From positions 2,625,001 through 2,689,000 of the forward strand of contig NZ_JAVBIK010000001.1 of assembly GCF_032193805.1 (NCBI RefSeq): a DNA stretch of 64,000 bases. Reading direction: 5' to 3'. The notes under the pieces are model-generated. The model did not search any database. It was not told where the DNA came from and saw only the letters and a program-made list of their open reading frames with translations. The position numbers and the translations under genes were made by a program. This document shows, in pieces, positions 52,704 to 62,796 of this stretch (the stretch's first letter is position 1; the number at the start of each line of letters is the position of its first letter). This DNA is from Rhodoferax potami (GTDB lineage: Bacteria; Pseudomonadota; Gammaproteobacteria; Burkholderiales; Burkholderiaceae_C).

Positions 52704-53300
52704 ATGAACAAGTGGCTGCTGCATCGACTGGCCAAGCCATGCCTGTTGATTGTGTTGTGTCTTCCGCTAATTCATCTGGTGTTCTCTGCCTTTGCGGATC
52801 GCTTGGGGGCTAATCCTGCAGAGGCCCTGATACGGTCAACTGGCGATTGGACTTTGCGCTTGCTGTGCTTGACATTGGTCATCAGCCCTTTGCGGGAGAT
52901 CAGCAAGTGGTCTGGCTTGGCACGATTCCGCCGCATGGTAGGGGTGTCCACCTTTTTTTACGGATTGCTGCATCTGCTCTCATACAGCTGGCTCGATATG
53001 GGCTTGGATGTGCCGGACATAGCCGCGGACTTTGTGAAGCGCCCCTTCATTCTGGTGGGCTTTGCGGCCATGTTGCTACTTAGCGCGTTGGCGGCTACCT
53101 CCTTTAACGTCGTGATCAAGGCTATGGGTGTCAAGCGGTGGCAAATGCTCCACCGTTCTGTGTACGCGATTGCCGTGCTCGCTATCTTGCATTTCTTCTG
53201 GATGCGCTCAGGCAAAAACGATTTCACCGAGGTTGGCGTTTACGCAGCCATCCTCGGAATTCTGTTGGGCTGGAGAGTCCGCAGGTATCTGCGGAAATAA
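52704..53300 (+). CDS. msrQ: MsrQ, haem-binding membrane subunit
   Basis: The 198-residue cytochrome b-type partner that passes electrons from the quinone pool to MsrP. About six helices carry ligand histidines in FYGLLHLLSY and QMLHRSVYAI, and in LAILHFFWMRSGK. It begins MNKWLLHRLAKP. It ends just before the convergent lysA gene. Confidence 0.95.
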   Translation: MNKWLLHRLAKPCLLIVLCLPLIHLVFSAFADRLGANPAEALIRSTGDWTLRLLCLTLVISPLREISKWSGLARFRRMVGVSTFFYGLLHLLSYSWLDMGLDVPDIAADFVKRPFILVGFAAMLLLSALAATSFNVVIKAMGVKRWQMLHRSVYAIAVLAILHFFWMRSGKNDFTEVGVYAAILGILLGWRVRRYLRK

Positions 53301-53303
53301 GCC

Positions 53304-54584
53304 CTAAAGAAGCTTTTCGCCCCGAATCTGATCAGCAAACTCATCGCGCTGGCGAATGAGGTGGCTGTTTGTGCCATCTACCAAGATCTCTGCCGCTTTA
53401 GAGCGGGAGTTGTAATTGCTCGACATGCTCATGCAGTAGGCGCCGGCAGACAATACGGCCAACCGATCGCCCGCTTTGACCGCTAGTGCGCGGTCGTGTC
53501 CAATCCAGTCACCGCTCTCGCAAACTGGGCCAACAACATCAAAAACTTCAGTCGATGGTTGAGCTGGTGAATACTGAAGAGGGACGATCGTGTGAAAGGC
53601 TTGGTACATGGCCGGCCGGGGAAGGTCGTTCATCGCAGCGTCAACGATGCAGAAATTTTTCTGTTCACCTGGCTTCATGTACAAAACCTCGGTAACGCAG
53701 ACTCCTGCGTTACCGACCAACGAACGCCCGGGCTCAATCATGAGCTGGCGCTGACCGAATCCTCGCGCATCCAGCTTGACCAGCAATTTGTGCCACAGAG
53801 CGTCTGCAGCGGGTGGTGTGTCACCGTTGTAGTTGATGCCCAAACCACCGCCAAAGTCGATGTGATGAATAGGTATGCCCGCTGCTTCGATGGACTCGAC
53901 CAAGTCCAACATCCGGTCCATGGCGTCAAGGTACGGCGTTTCTTCAGTGATTTGAGATCCAATGTGGCAGTCTATGCCCACGACTTTCAATCCAGGCAAA
54001 GCAGCTGCACGTTGGTAAGTCATGAGCGTGCGCTCGTGTGCGATGCCGAATTTATTGCCTTTGAGTCCGGTCGAAATGTAGGGGTGCGTTTTGGGGTCTA
54101 CATTCGGATTCACCCGGATGCTGATGGGCGCCTGCAAATTCAAACCGAGGGCGACTTCATTCAAGACATCGATTTCTGCCTCGCTTTCCACGTTGAAGCA
54201 GCCGATTCCGGCCTTGAGCGCTACGGCCATTTCTGTACGAGTTTTCCCGACACCAGAAAAAATGACTTTGTCCGCTTGCGCGCCTGCCGCAAGCACTCGT
54301 GCGAGCTCGCCGCCAGAGACGATGTCAAAACCACATCCGGCTTTGGCAAACAGTTGCAGGATGGCCAGCGAGGAGTTTGCTTTCATAGCGTAGCAAACGC
54401 GTGCATTACGGCCCGCAAAACCACGCTGATAAGCGGCCAGAGCGTCCAGCATGGAGGCTTTGGAATAGACAAACAAAGGTGTTCCGTGGAGCGAAGCCAA
54501 TTCGCCTAAGTCGCATCCCTCAACCTGTAGTTGGTCTTGCTGGTAATGAACGTGGGGGTGTCCGGGGAGTTGGGGTGCGCTCAT
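53304..54584 (-). CDS. lysA: Diaminopimelate decarboxylase
   Basis: Makes lysine from meso-diaminopimelate with pyridoxal phosphate. The 426 residues show the cofactor lysine in VCYAMKANSS, IDCHIGSQI and HIDFGGGLGINY, the phosphate site EPGRSLVGNAGV, and the C-terminal CESGDWIGHDRAL and GAYCMSMSSNYN. Its ATG overlaps the stop of lptM, so the two genes are coupled. This lptM-lysA pairing is typical of proteobacteria. Confidence 0.97.
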   Translation of the reverse strand: MSAPQLPGHPHVHYQQDQLQVEGCDLGELASLHGTPLFVYSKASMLDALAAYQRGFAGRNARVCYAMKANSSLAILQLFAKAGCGFDIVSGGELARVLAAGAQADKVIFSGVGKTRTEMAVALKAGIGCFNVESEAEIDVLNEVALGLNLQAPISIRVNPNVDPKTHPYISTGLKGNKFGIAHERTLMTYQRAAALPGLKVVGIDCHIGSQITEETPYLDAMDRMLDLVESIEAAGIPIHHIDFGGGLGINYNGDTPPAADALWHKLLVKLDARGFGQRQLMIEPGRSLVGNAGVCVTEVLYMKPGEQKNFCIVDAAMNDLPRPAMYQAFHTIVPLQYSPAQPSTEVFDVVGPVCESGDWIGHDRALAVKAGDRLAVLSAGAYCMSMSSNYNSRSKAAEILVDGTNSHLIRQRDEFADQIRGEKLL

Positions 54585-54763
54585 GGGGTAGAAATGTTGG
54601 GGCTGGCAATAGCAGCAGGTGCGGAGGGAGGAGCTTTGACACCTGCAGGAGGTACCGGGCGCTTAGGCAAATATAGCGCTCCGGTCTGGCCACAAGCGGT
54701 GAGTAACACACAAAGGCAAAGCGGGCTTAGGGTGCTGACTAGAATTCGGGTTCTATTGAACAT
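54581..54763 (-). CDS. lptM: Small lipoprotein LptM (YifL-type)
   Basis: A 60-residue lipoprotein with a lipobox in VLLTACGQTGALYLP; the Cys is lipidated after signal removal. LptM binds the LptD-LptE translocon and helps its disulfide maturation. The rest is Pro/Ala-rich. ATG 54763 is chosen because it gives the signal peptide; a much longer open frame overlaps the divergent cyaY gene. It is cotranscribed with lysA (overlap of four bases). Confidence 0.88.
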   Translation of the reverse strand: MFNRTRILVSTLSPLCLCVLLTACGQTGALYLPKRPVPPAGVKAPPSAPAAIASPNISTP

Positions 54764-54775
54764 GCGTAAATTGTA

Positions 54776-55108
54776 ATGACCGACCCTGAATTCATGAGCC
54801 TTGCCGAATCTTTGTTGACGTCCATCGAACTCGCTTGTGACCGGATCAATGATGAGTCGGATGCCGATGTCGACAACCAAAGAGTGGGTAGCATGATCAC
54901 TCTGACCTTTGCAAACCGCTCTCAGATCATCGTGAATCTTCAAAAACCACTCCACGAGGTTTGGCTCGCTGCGAAGTCAGGTGGGTATCACTACCGTTGG
55001 CATGAAGGTGCTTGGCAAGACACAAAGGGGGCCGGAGAGTTCTTTGCTGCACTCAGCGCGAACGCCAGCGCACAGGCCGGCTTTCCATTGACCTTCAGTG
55101 CTGCTTAG
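54776..55108 (+). CDS. cyaY: Frataxin CyaY
   Basis: A 110-residue iron-binding protein that modulates iron-sulfur cluster assembly by IscS. The acidic first helix ([15 protein letters not shown]), the central strand [19 protein letters not shown] and the end match frataxin. It is divergent from lptM-lysA with only 12 bases between start codons, so promoters must overlap the coding starts. Its stop overlaps that of the opposing PBP1A gene. Confidence 0.95.
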   Translation: MTDPEFMSLAESLLTSIELACDRINDESDADVDNQRVGSMITLTFANRSQIIVNLQKPLHEVWLAAKSGGYHYRWHEGAWQDTKGAGEFFAALSANASAQAGFPLTFSAA

Positions 55109-57465
55109 TTCTTAAAAAGATCCAAGATTTTTTGCTTCTCGTCAGCCGCAGTGCCATTTTCGTTTGCGCCCTCTGCTTTGTCGGCTAGGCCGAGATTACT
55201 GACGCCGGCGCCAGGGGTGAACTCTTCATAAAACCACTCGTTGCCTAGCCGTACGACCCCCTCTGGTGCTGTTGGTTCGCTTACGGGAATGCCTTTGAGT
55301 GCCGTCTCCATGAAGCTGATCCACACCGGCAGGCTGAGTCCTCCACCGGTCTCACGATCACCAAGTTTGCGGGGCGTGTCGTAGCCAATCCATGTCACTG
55401 CAGTGATGGTAGGTTGGTAGCCTGCAAACCAAGCATCCATTGAGTCATTGGTTGTACCTGTTTTGCCGTAAAGGTCCGGGCGTTTCAGCGTCGCTTGCGC
55501 GCGAGCGGCCGTGCCGGAGCGAGTGATCTCCTGAAGCAGGCTGCTCATCATGAACGCATTGCGCTCGTCGATAGCCCGTTCGGTGTTTTCAAGTGCGGGT
55601 GGCTTAGTCTCCACAAGTACTTTGCCCCTTTGTTCGCTGACCTTGGAAATAATCCACGGGTTGACGCGATAGCCTCCGTTTGCAAACACGGAGTAGGCGC
55701 TCGCCATTTGCAGCGGTGTTACCGCGCCTGCGCCCAGTGCCATCGTCAGGTAAGCGGGGTGTTTTTCGGCTTCAAAGCCGAAGCGAGTCACCCATTCCTG
55801 CGCGTATGGGGCGCCAATCGAGTTCAAGACCCGTATTGAAATCATATTTTTTGATTTGGCCAGACCCTTACGAAGGGTCATCGGTCCCTCAAAGGTGCCG
55901 TCGTAGTTCTTCGGCTCCCAAGGCTGCCCTCCCGTAACGCCGGCATCGAAAAACAACGGCGCGTCGTTCACCACGGTCGCTGGACCGAAGCCTTTTTCCA
56001 GGGCGGCTGAATAGATGAAGGGCTTGAAGCTTGAGCCGGGTTGGCGCCACGCCTGTGTTACGTGATTGAATTTGTTTTTTGCAAAGTCAAAGCCGCCTAC
56101 GAGGGCCCGGATAGATCCGTCGCGCGGGTCCATGGCGACAAATGCGCCCTCGACTTCCGGCAGTTGGGTGACCTCCCACCCACCTTTGCCTGTTTTGGCC
56201 ACCCGGATGACTGCGCCCTTTCGAAGCTTGATATTGGGTGGAGCCTTGTCTGACAGTCCGGATTGGGCAGGCTTCAAGCCGTCGCCGCTGATCTCTACCA
56301 CCTCACCATTCTGGCGCTGGGCTTTGATTCGTTTGCTATCCGCTTGGAGAACGATGGCTGCCATGACATCTCCATTGTCCGGATGGTCGTCTAGCGCTTC
56401 GTCGATGGCGTCTTCCAGTTCCTGGCCTTTGGCGGGGAGCTCGACGAACTTTTCCGGTCCGCGATAAAACTGCCTGCGTTCGAAATCCATGATGCCGCGC
56501 CTAAGAGCGCGATATGCCGCGATCTGCTGGTCAGATTTGATCGTGGTGAACACGTTGAGGCCGCGCGTATATGTTTCGTCGCCGTACTGGCTGTACATCA
56601 ATTGCCGCACCATTTCAGAAATGTATTCCGCATGGATCGGGTTGGCGTTGGGTCCCGTCTTGATGACCAACTGTTCAGCGTGTGCGGCTTCGGCTTCTTG
56701 CTCGGTAATGAATCCGTTTTCCAGCATGCGATCAATGATGTACCCCTGCCGCACTTTTGCACGCTTGGGGTTGCTGATCGGGTTGTAGGCGGAAGGCGCT
56801 TTTGGAAGGCCAGCCAACATCGCGGCTTCAGCGACCGAGACATCCTTCAAAGGCTTACCAAAGTAGATTTCTGAGGCAGCGGCGAAACCATACGCGCGGT
56901 TGCCCAAGAAAATCTGGTTCATATAGATTTCCAAGATCTGATCCTTGGAGAGCATGTGTTCCAGCTTGAAAGTGAGCAAAATTTCATAAATTTTGCGAGT
57001 GAACGTTTTCTCAGAAGTCAGGTAGACATTCCGCGCCACTTGCATGGTGATGGTCGAAGCACCTTGGCTTTTGGCTCGGCCGACATTTGCCAAACCGGCA
57101 CGAATGACCCCGACATAGTCCACGCCGCCATGCTGGTAAAAACGCGCGTCTTCCACCGCAAGAATGGCGTTTGTCATGACCTTGGGTATTTCTCGAATAG
57201 GGGTGAGCTTTCGGCGCTCCTCCCCGAACTCCCCGATCAAATCACCGTCAGCAGAAAAGATCCGCAGCGGGAGCTTTGGGCGATAGTCAGCGATGTCGCT
57301 GATATCTGGCAAATTCGGATAAGCCAATGCAAGAGCCAATGCGACCAGGGTCAAAACCGAAAGAATGGCGGCAGCACTCAAGCCGGCTATCCAAGCCAGC
57401 GCGACCCATAACCAATGTGTTTGTTTTGAGGGGGAGTGCTTTGCAGTATCGGAGGATGTGGGCAT
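55105..57465 (-). CDS. mrcA: Penicillin-binding protein 1A (bifunctional)
   Basis: A class A PBP that polymerises and cross-links peptidoglycan. A single N-terminal membrane anchor (residues about 18-50) precedes the glycosyltransferase domain (motifs [37 protein letters not shown] RILEIYMNQ) and the transpeptidase with SSFK ([17 protein letters not shown]), SKNM/SxN and [13 protein letters not shown]. Length 786 is normal. The gene lies opposite and just before the type IV pilus operon; ponA-pilMNOPQ divergence is common in proteobacteria. The C-terminal tail is acidic and low in structure. Confidence 0.96.
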   Translation of the reverse strand: MPTSSDTAKHSPSKQTHWLWVALAWIAGLSAAAILSVLTLVALALALAYPNLPDISDIADYRPKLPLRIFSADGDLIGEFGEERRKLTPIREIPKVMTNAILAVEDARFYQHGGVDYVGVIRAGLANVGRAKSQGASTITMQVARNVYLTSEKTFTRKIYEILLTFKLEHMLSKDQILEIYMNQIFLGNRAYGFAAASEIYFGKPLKDVSVAEAAMLAGLPKAPSAYNPISNPKRAKVRQGYIIDRMLENGFITEQEAEAAHAEQLVIKTGPNANPIHAEYISEMVRQLMYSQYGDETYTRGLNVFTTIKSDQQIAAYRALRRGIMDFERRQFYRGPEKFVELPAKGQELEDAIDEALDDHPDNGDVMAAIVLQADSKRIKAQRQNGEVVEISGDGLKPAQSGLSDKAPPNIKLRKGAVIRVAKTGKGGWEVTQLPEVEGAFVAMDPRDGSIRALVGGFDFAKNKFNHVTQAWRQPGSSFKPFIYSAALEKGFGPATVVNDAPLFFDAGVTGGQPWEPKNYDGTFEGPMTLRKGLAKSKNMISIRVLNSIGAPYAQEWVTRFGFEAEKHPAYLTMALGAGAVTPLQMASAYSVFANGGYRVNPWIISKVSEQRGKVLVETKPPALENTERAIDERNAFMMSSLLQEITRSGTAARAQATLKRPDLYGKTGTTNDSMDAWFAGYQPTITAVTWIGYDTPRKLGDRETGGGLSLPVWISFMETALKGIPVSEPTAPEGVVRLGNEWFYEEFTPGAGVSNLGLADKAEGANENGTAADEKQKILDLFKN

Positions 57466-57740
57466 GTAGGCGATCTGATGTTCATGCGATTATAAAAACG
57501 AGCGGCCCTATGCAGCTGACTGCGTTGATGGCGTTCTTAACGGACCTTTTGAAACGTCTTTTTAATGGGCTGCCAAAGCGCAAATAGGCTTTTCAAGCCA
57601 CCTTCAGGCGTCGGGTTTTGACAACGTTATAAATTGTCAGAAAGTGAAAAATCCTTTGCCGCTCAATACCCTTGCTGATAGCATTGAAGTGATTTGTTAA
57701 GTCTGATCGACGCGTCGTCGTTCTGTTTCAGGGGACCATT
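57466..57740. promoter_or_regulatory. Divergent promoter region between PBP1A and the pil operon
   Basis: The 275 bases hold TTGACAACG at 57618-57626 and a perfect inverted repeat TGACAA (57619-57624) / TTGTCA (57634-57639). The motif could include a -35 element, but no matching -10 was found at standard spacing. It may be an operator. A 25-codon open frame (57510-57587) has no support. Confidence 0.4.
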
Positions 57741-58820
57741 TTGATATCAATAGGGGCGTTGTTTAGCCGTCAGCCAGCTCCAATGCTCGGGCTGGATATC
57801 AGCTCTTCGAGCGTGAAGCTGGTAGAGCTCGGCCGCGATAAGGCCGGTAATTTGGTGTTGGAGCGCTGTGCTATCGAGCCCTTGGAGCGAGGCTGGTTTG
57901 TTGACGGGAATGTTGAAAAGTTTGACGAAGTGGCTGAAGCTGTACGCAAACTGGTCAAGAAAAGCGGCACTAAAACCAAAAGCGTTGCGATGGCGCTTCC
58001 TCCCTCTGCAGTGATTACAAAAAAAATCATTTTGCAGGGCGGCATGTCGGACTTGGAGCTCGAGCAACAAGTAGAGGCCGAGGCCAACCAATACATTCCG
58101 TTTCCCTTGGATGAAGTAAGTTTGGACTTTTGCGTTGTCGGTCCCAGTGCTTCCAGTGTGGGGGATATAGAGGTGTTGATTGCAGCCTCCCGACGTGAGA
58201 AGGTGCAGGATATTCAAGGCTTGGCGGAAGCGGCTGGATTGACACCAGTAATTGTGGATGTGGAGTCCTATGCTGCTCGCTTGGCTGCCGGGCGGCTGAT
58301 CGAGAATCTGCCCGGGCAAGGTGCAGGTTTGATCGTCGCGCTTTTTGAGATTGGCGCCATGACCACAAGTATGCAAGTCATGCGCGATGAAGAGGTTTTG
58401 TACGACCGTGATCAAGCGTTTGGCGGCGCGCAGCTAACCCAGCTCATTGTTCGCCAATATGGGTTCTCTCAAGAGGAGGCCGAGAGCAAGAAACGCAGCG
58501 GTGAGCTACCCGATGATTACGAGGCCACCGTACTTAAGCCGTTTATAGACACCATGGTGCAAGAGTTGGGTCGTGCCCTGCAGTTCTTTTTTACAAGTAC
58601 GCCACACAACCGCGTGGATTACATCATGCTGGCAGGTGGTTCTGCTGCACTTCCTGCATTGACTAATGCAGTCACTCAGCACACATCTTTCCCTTGTAGC
58701 CTTCTTAATCCGTTTGATGGCATGGAGATTGGAGAAGGGGTTCGCTTGAAGCGAATGACGCGTGAAGCGCCTTCGTACCTGACCTCTTGTGGTCTTGCGT
58801 TGCGGAGGTTCTCCCAGTGA
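57741..58820 (+). CDS. pilM: Type IV pilus assembly protein PilM
   Basis: A 359-residue cytoplasmic actin-like ATPase that joins PilN at the inner membrane and begins the alignment complex of type IV pili. It shows LGLDISSSSVKLVELGRD (the nucleotide fold) and the phosphate-binding parts, and ends YLTSCGLALRRF. The start is TTG 57741 with AGGGGACCAT upstream. It is the first gene of a five-gene operon. Confidence 0.95.
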   Translation: MISIGALFSRQPAPMLGLDISSSSVKLVELGRDKAGNLVLERCAIEPLERGWFVDGNVEKFDEVAEAVRKLVKKSGTKTKSVAMALPPSAVITKKIILQGGMSDLELEQQVEAEANQYIPFPLDEVSLDFCVVGPSASSVGDIEVLIAASRREKVQDIQGLAEAAGLTPVIVDVESYAARLAAGRLIENLPGQGAGLIVALFEIGAMTTSMQVMRDEEVLYDRDQAFGGAQLTQLIVRQYGFSQEEAESKKRSGELPDDYEATVLKPFIDTMVQELGRALQFFFTSTPHNRVDYIMLAGGSAALPALTNAVTQHTSFPCSLLNPFDGMEIGEGVRLKRMTREAPSYLTSCGLALRRFSQ

Positions 58821-59467
58821 TATTGATCAACCTTTTACCGCACCGAGAGGCGGCCCGAAAAAAGCGCAAAGACGTTTTCAACTTGGCACTTGCTGCCGCA
58901 GCTTTACTCGGTGGATTGATTGCCGGAACTGTTTATCTGTCGTATGAGGCTGCTATCTCTCAGCAGCAGAGCAACAACTTTGTGCTGGAAACAGAGATCA
59001 AAAAGCTCGAGGGCCAGATTAAAGACATCGCCGGACTGGAGACAGAGATTGCTGCTTTGCGCGCTCGGCAGCAGGCCGTTGAAGACTTGCAGTCTGATCG
59101 CAACTTGCCAGTGCATTTGCTTTCTGAACTAGTTCTCCAGTTGCCTGACGGTGTTTTTATTAACAAGATGGTTCAGCAGGACCAGCAAGTATTGATCACC
59201 GGAGTAGCGCAATCCAACGAGCGTGTATCGGAGTTACTGCGTAACTTGGCCAACAATACGCCTTGGTTTAGCAAGCCGGAATTGATTGAAATCAGCGCTG
59301 GATCAACAGCAATCTCACCGAAGGAGCAGCGTCGGACTTTTAACTTCAATGTAAAGGTCAAGCTAATGCGTGCTAGCGAGGCTGAGCAACTAGCCGCAAA
59401 ACAGGCCGAGACGTCTGCCTCCAGTGCGAGCGCTTCCGCTGCAGTGGCCTCCGCCCCCAAGCTTTGA
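58817..59467 (+). CDS. pilN: Type IV pilus assembly protein PilN
   Basis: A 216-residue bitopic membrane protein. The N-terminal LINLLPHRE motif is the conserved PilM-binding site; it is followed by a helix (LALAAAALLGGLIAGTVYL), a coiled coil and a PilO-like fold. The GTG start overlaps the pilM stop (GTGA). It forms a heterodimer with PilO in the periplasm. Confidence 0.94.
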   Translation: MILINLLPHREAARKKRKDVFNLALAAAALLGGLIAGTVYLSYEAAISQQQSNNFVLETEIKKLEGQIKDIAGLETEIAALRARQQAVEDLQSDRNLPVHLLSELVLQLPDGVFINKMVQQDQQVLITGVAQSNERVSELLRNLANNTPWFSKPELIEISAGSTAISPKEQRRTFNFNVKVKLMRASEAEQLAAKQAETSASSASASAAVASAPKL

Positions 59468-59478
59468 TGTGAGCACAC

Positions 59479-60144
59479 ATGGCTAAAAATTTGAATCTTT
59501 CGATAAATTTTGCAGACTTACAAGAAAAGCTGACGTCGCAATTTCGTGATTTGGATCCAAAGGATCCATCGCTTTGGCCTTCCATTCCTCGATGTTTTTT
59601 GTTGATTGCAGTGGCCTCCTTCGTGGTGGGTCTCCTTTGGTTCGCTTGGTTGTCTGGATCTCAAGAGACCCTGCAAGCAGAGCAAGATAAAGAGATCGTG
59701 CTGCGCGAAGACTACAAAAAGAAGTTGACCAAGGCCGTGAATCTTGATGTGCTCCGGAAGCAGCGCGAGCAAGTTCAGCAATATGTGACACAACTTGAAA
59801 AGCAATTGCCAAGCAAGGCGGAAATGGATGCTTTGCTATCTGACATCAATCAAGCCGGCTTGGGTCGGAGTCTGCAGTTTGAACTTTTCAGGCCAGGACA
59901 GATTGCGGTTAAGGAATACTACGCAGAGTTACCCATAACGATCAAAGTTACTGGCAAATACCATGACATCGGGAGTTTCGCCTCTGACATAGCCAATCTG
60001 TCACGCATTGTGACGTTGAATAATTTATCGCTTTCCCCCCGTCCGGATGGTTCCTTGACCCTTGACGCTACAGCTAAGACTTTCAGGTATCTCGACCCAG
60101 ATGAGGTCCTGGCACAGCGTGCTGCGACGGGAGCAAAGAAATGA
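59479..60144 (+). CDS. pilO: Type IV pilus assembly protein PilO
   Basis: A 221-residue partner of PilN with a short cytosolic start, one membrane helix (CFLLIAVASFVVGLLWFAWL), a coiled coil and a ferredoxin-like periplasmic domain (ELPITIKVTGKYHDIGSFAS). It starts 11 bases after pilN and overlaps pilP by four bases. Confidence 0.94.
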   Translation: MAKNLNLSINFADLQEKLTSQFRDLDPKDPSLWPSIPRCFLLIAVASFVVGLLWFAWLSGSQETLQAEQDKEIVLREDYKKKLTKAVNLDVLRKQREQVQQYVTQLEKQLPSKAEMDALLSDINQAGLGRSLQFELFRPGQIAVKEYYAELPITIKVTGKYHDIGSFASDIANLSRIVTLNNLSLSPRPDGSLTLDATAKTFRYLDPDEVLAQRAATGAKK

Positions 60145-60683
60145 AAGTTTTGCGAATTGCCGCCGTCGGAGCGCTTGGCTTGCTATTAGGTGCATGCGGC
60201 CCCAGTGGAGAGGATGATCTTCGAAATTGGATTGTCGAGGAACGCAATCAAACGCGACCTAAAGTGGCTCCGATTCCTGCTCCCAAGCAGTTCGTTCCAG
60301 AAAAATACGCCGATACCTCTGCCACAGAGCCCTTCAGCAGTGTGAAGTTGACACAGGCACTAAAGCGGGAGTCTTCTCAGGCGGTAACCAATGGAGCTTT
60401 GGTTGCACCTGAACTTGCGAGACGGAAAGAACCATTGGAGTCCTTTCCATTGGATACGATGTCGCTGGTCGGCAATCTGTCGAAATCAGGCCAGCCTGTG
60501 GCCTTGGTCCGTGTGGATAACCTGCTGTATCAGGTGCGGTCTGGGAACTATTTGGGGCAGAACTACGGGAAAGTCACCAAAATCACGGAAACCCAAGTCA
60601 CCTTGCGTGAAATCGTTCAAGACGCTGCGGGCGAGTGGATTGAGCGTGTCGCAACACTTGAGTTGCAAGAGAGGGCGAGATGA
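60141..60683 (+). CDS. pilP: Type IV pilus lipoprotein PilP
   Basis: A 180-residue lipoprotein with lipobox LLLGACGPS, which connects the PilNO complex to the secretin PilQ. The mature part carries the homology domain LVGNLSKSGQPVALVRVDN and VRSGNYLGQNYGKVTKI. Its start overlaps pilO and its end overlaps pilQ by four bases. Confidence 0.95.
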   Translation: MKVLRIAAVGALGLLLGACGPSGEDDLRNWIVEERNQTRPKVAPIPAPKQFVPEKYADTSATEPFSSVKLTQALKRESSQAVTNGALVAPELARRKEPLESFPLDTMSLVGNLSKSGQPVALVRVDNLLYQVRSGNYLGQNYGKVTKITETQVTLREIVQDAAGEWIERVATLELQERAR

Positions 60684-62770
60684 GATGTCCGAACGATTTA
60701 CTTGGAATGCGCATGTTTAAAAAAATTGCTTTTACCCTGTCTCTGTTGGTCGGACAGTTTGCGTTCGCGCAAGGAGCTATCGAGTCCGTGTCGGGGTCTC
60801 TGCAGGGCGGGAACGAGGTCGTCCGCATTGATTTGAGCGAGGCGCTTACCGCGTTGCCTACAGGCTTTGCTATTCAGTCGCCAGCGCGCATTGCGCTCGA
60901 TTTTCCTGGTGTTGCAAATGCCATGGGGCGATCAACGGTCGAGATCAATCAAGGCAACTTGCGTTCCGTCAGCGTGGTTCAGGCGGGTGAACGTACTCGT
61001 GTGGTGCTCAACCTGAAACAAGCCGCCGCTTACAAGGCTGAAATTCTGGGGAAGTCTTTGATTGTTTCTTTGGGTGCTGCAGAGGTGGCCAATACGAAAC
61101 CTGTCAGTGCTTTCGCTGAACCGATCGCGCGAGTGGCGGCACCGCTAAAAGACGTGGATTTCCGCCGAGGCGCTGATGGTGCGGGTCGTGTGATCGTGAC
61201 CTTGCCCAATAGCCAAGTGGGAGTGGACATCCGTCAACAAGGGCAAGGACTGGTTGTTGAGTTCATGAAGTCCAGTCTGCCAGAAGGCTTGCGTCGCAAG
61301 TTGGATGTGGCCGATTTCGGAACGCCAGTGAAATCCGTAACCACTACGCAATCTGGGGACCGTGTGCGGATGGTGATCGAGCCCCAAGGGCAGTGGGAGC
61401 ATAGTGCGTATCAAAGTGACGAGCAATTTGTGGTTGAGGTCAAAGAGATCAAGGTCGACCCCAAAAAGTTGACGCAAGGCCCCGGCTACAACGGACAAAA
61501 GCTGTCGCTGAACTTCCAAAGTATCGAAGTGCGTTCGCTGTTGCAAGTGATAGCCGACTTCACCAACTTCAACATCGTGACCTCTGATTCGGTAGCCGGC
61601 TCAGTCACGCTCCGTTTGCAAGATGTCCCTTGGGATCAGGCTCTGGACATCATCCTTCAGGCGAAGGGTTTGGGCATGCGCAAGACCGGAAATGTCTTGT
61701 GGGTTGCTCCGAAAGACGAAATCGCGGCCAAAGAAAAGCTCGATCTTGAGACTGTAGTGGCTGTGCAGAACTTGGAGCCCTTGCGCACCCAAGCTTTTCA
61801 GATCAACTACGGCAAAGCATCTGACATCGCAGCGGGCTTGATCGCCTCAAGTTCCGGTGTCGGGCAAGGCGTGACCGCGACGCGGATACTTTCCTCCCGC
61901 GGCAGCGTGATCTCTGAGAATCGCACTAACCAGTTGTTTGTGACAGATATTCCCAGCAAGTTGGAACAAGTGCAGCAACTGATCTCTAAGATTGACATTG
62001 CTGTGCGCCAAGTATTGATTGAAGCGCGGATTGTGGAGGCCTCCGATTCTTTCGGTAAGTCCTTGGGCGTGAAGCTCGGTGGCGGTGGGTCTGCTGGTGC
62101 TTCCGGCGACAAACCTGGCATCTCGCTGGGCTCAAGTTATGTGGCTGGCGCCGCAGCCACTACGTCGGGCAATTTTGTGAACTTGCCCTCGACAGGTGCA
62201 CTGGGCAGCAACTCGCCGGGCCAGTTTGCTGTCTCTATTTTTGGTGCAGGTGCCGATCGTTTCTTGAACTTGGAAATCTCTGCGCTGGAGGCTGAAGGCA
62301 AGGGCAAAGTGGTGTCCAGCCCTAGGGTTGTAACGGCTGATCAGATCCGAGCGTTGATTGAGCAGGGTACGGAACTGCCGTACCAGGTAGCGTCATCGAG
62401 CGGTGCTACATCCATTGCGTTTCGTAAAGCTAACCTGAAACTCGAAGTGCTTCCGCAGATTACGCCTGAGGGCAACATTATCTTGACCTTGGACGTGACC
62501 AAAGACACCGTAGGTCAATCCACGCCTGCCGGCTTCGCGATTGACACCAAGCATGTTCAAACCCAAGTCTTGGTAGAAAACGGCGGTACGGTGGTGATTG
62601 GTGGTATTTTCACTGAGAGCTCGACGGACACAGAAACGAAGGTTCCCTTCTTTGGCGATCTGCCGGGCTTGGGAGTCCTCTTCCGCAATAAGGCCAAAGA
62701 GATCCAAAAAAGAGAGATGCTCGTGTTTATCACACCGAAAGTCATAGCTGACAAAGTGGTGGGACGTTGA
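60680..62770 (+). CDS. pilQ: Type IV pilus secretin PilQ
   Basis: A 696-residue outer-membrane secretin through which the pilus passes. AMIN domains lie at about 30-240, followed by the N0/N1 domains (LSLNFQSIEVRSLLQVIAD) and the secretin core (PSTGALGSNSPGQ, VVSSPRVVTADQ, VLVENGGTVVIGGIF, PFFGDLPGLGVLFRNK). ATG 60680 overlaps the pilP stop; a signal peptide starts at MFKKIAFTLSLLVGQFAFAQ, twelve codons later, so ATG 60713 could be the real start. Confidence 0.95.
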   Translation: MRCPNDLLGMRMFKKIAFTLSLLVGQFAFAQGAIESVSGSLQGGNEVVRIDLSEALTALPTGFAIQSPARIALDFPGVANAMGRSTVEINQGNLRSVSVVQAGERTRVVLNLKQAAAYKAEILGKSLIVSLGAAEVANTKPVSAFAEPIARVAAPLKDVDFRRGADGAGRVIVTLPNSQVGVDIRQQGQGLVVEFMKSSLPEGLRRKLDVADFGTPVKSVTTTQSGDRVRMVIEPQGQWEHSAYQSDEQFVVEVKEIKVDPKKLTQGPGYNGQKLSLNFQSIEVRSLLQVIADFTNFNIVTSDSVAGSVTLRLQDVPWDQALDIILQAKGLGMRKTGNVLWVAPKDEIAAKEKLDLETVVAVQNLEPLRTQAFQINYGKASDIAAGLIASSSGVGQGVTATRILSSRGSVISENRTNQLFVTDIPSKLEQVQQLISKIDIAVRQVLIEARIVEASDSFGKSLGVKLGGGGSAGASGDKPGISLGSSYVAGAAATTSGNFVNLPSTGALGSNSPGQFAVSIFGAGADRFLNLEISALEAEGKGKVVSSPRVVTADQIRALIEQGTELPYQVASSSGATSIAFRKANLKLEVLPQITPEGNIILTLDVTKDTVGQSTPAGFAIDTKHVQTQVLVENGGTVVIGGIFTESSTDTETKVPFFGDLPGLGVLFRNKAKEIQKREMLVFITPKVIADKVVGR

Positions 62771-62796
62771 TCCCAGCATGGTGAGGTAGCTACGAA

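Noticed and set aside
57510..57587. 25-codon open frame before pilM
   Set aside because: No ribosome site, no family and no conservation evidence.
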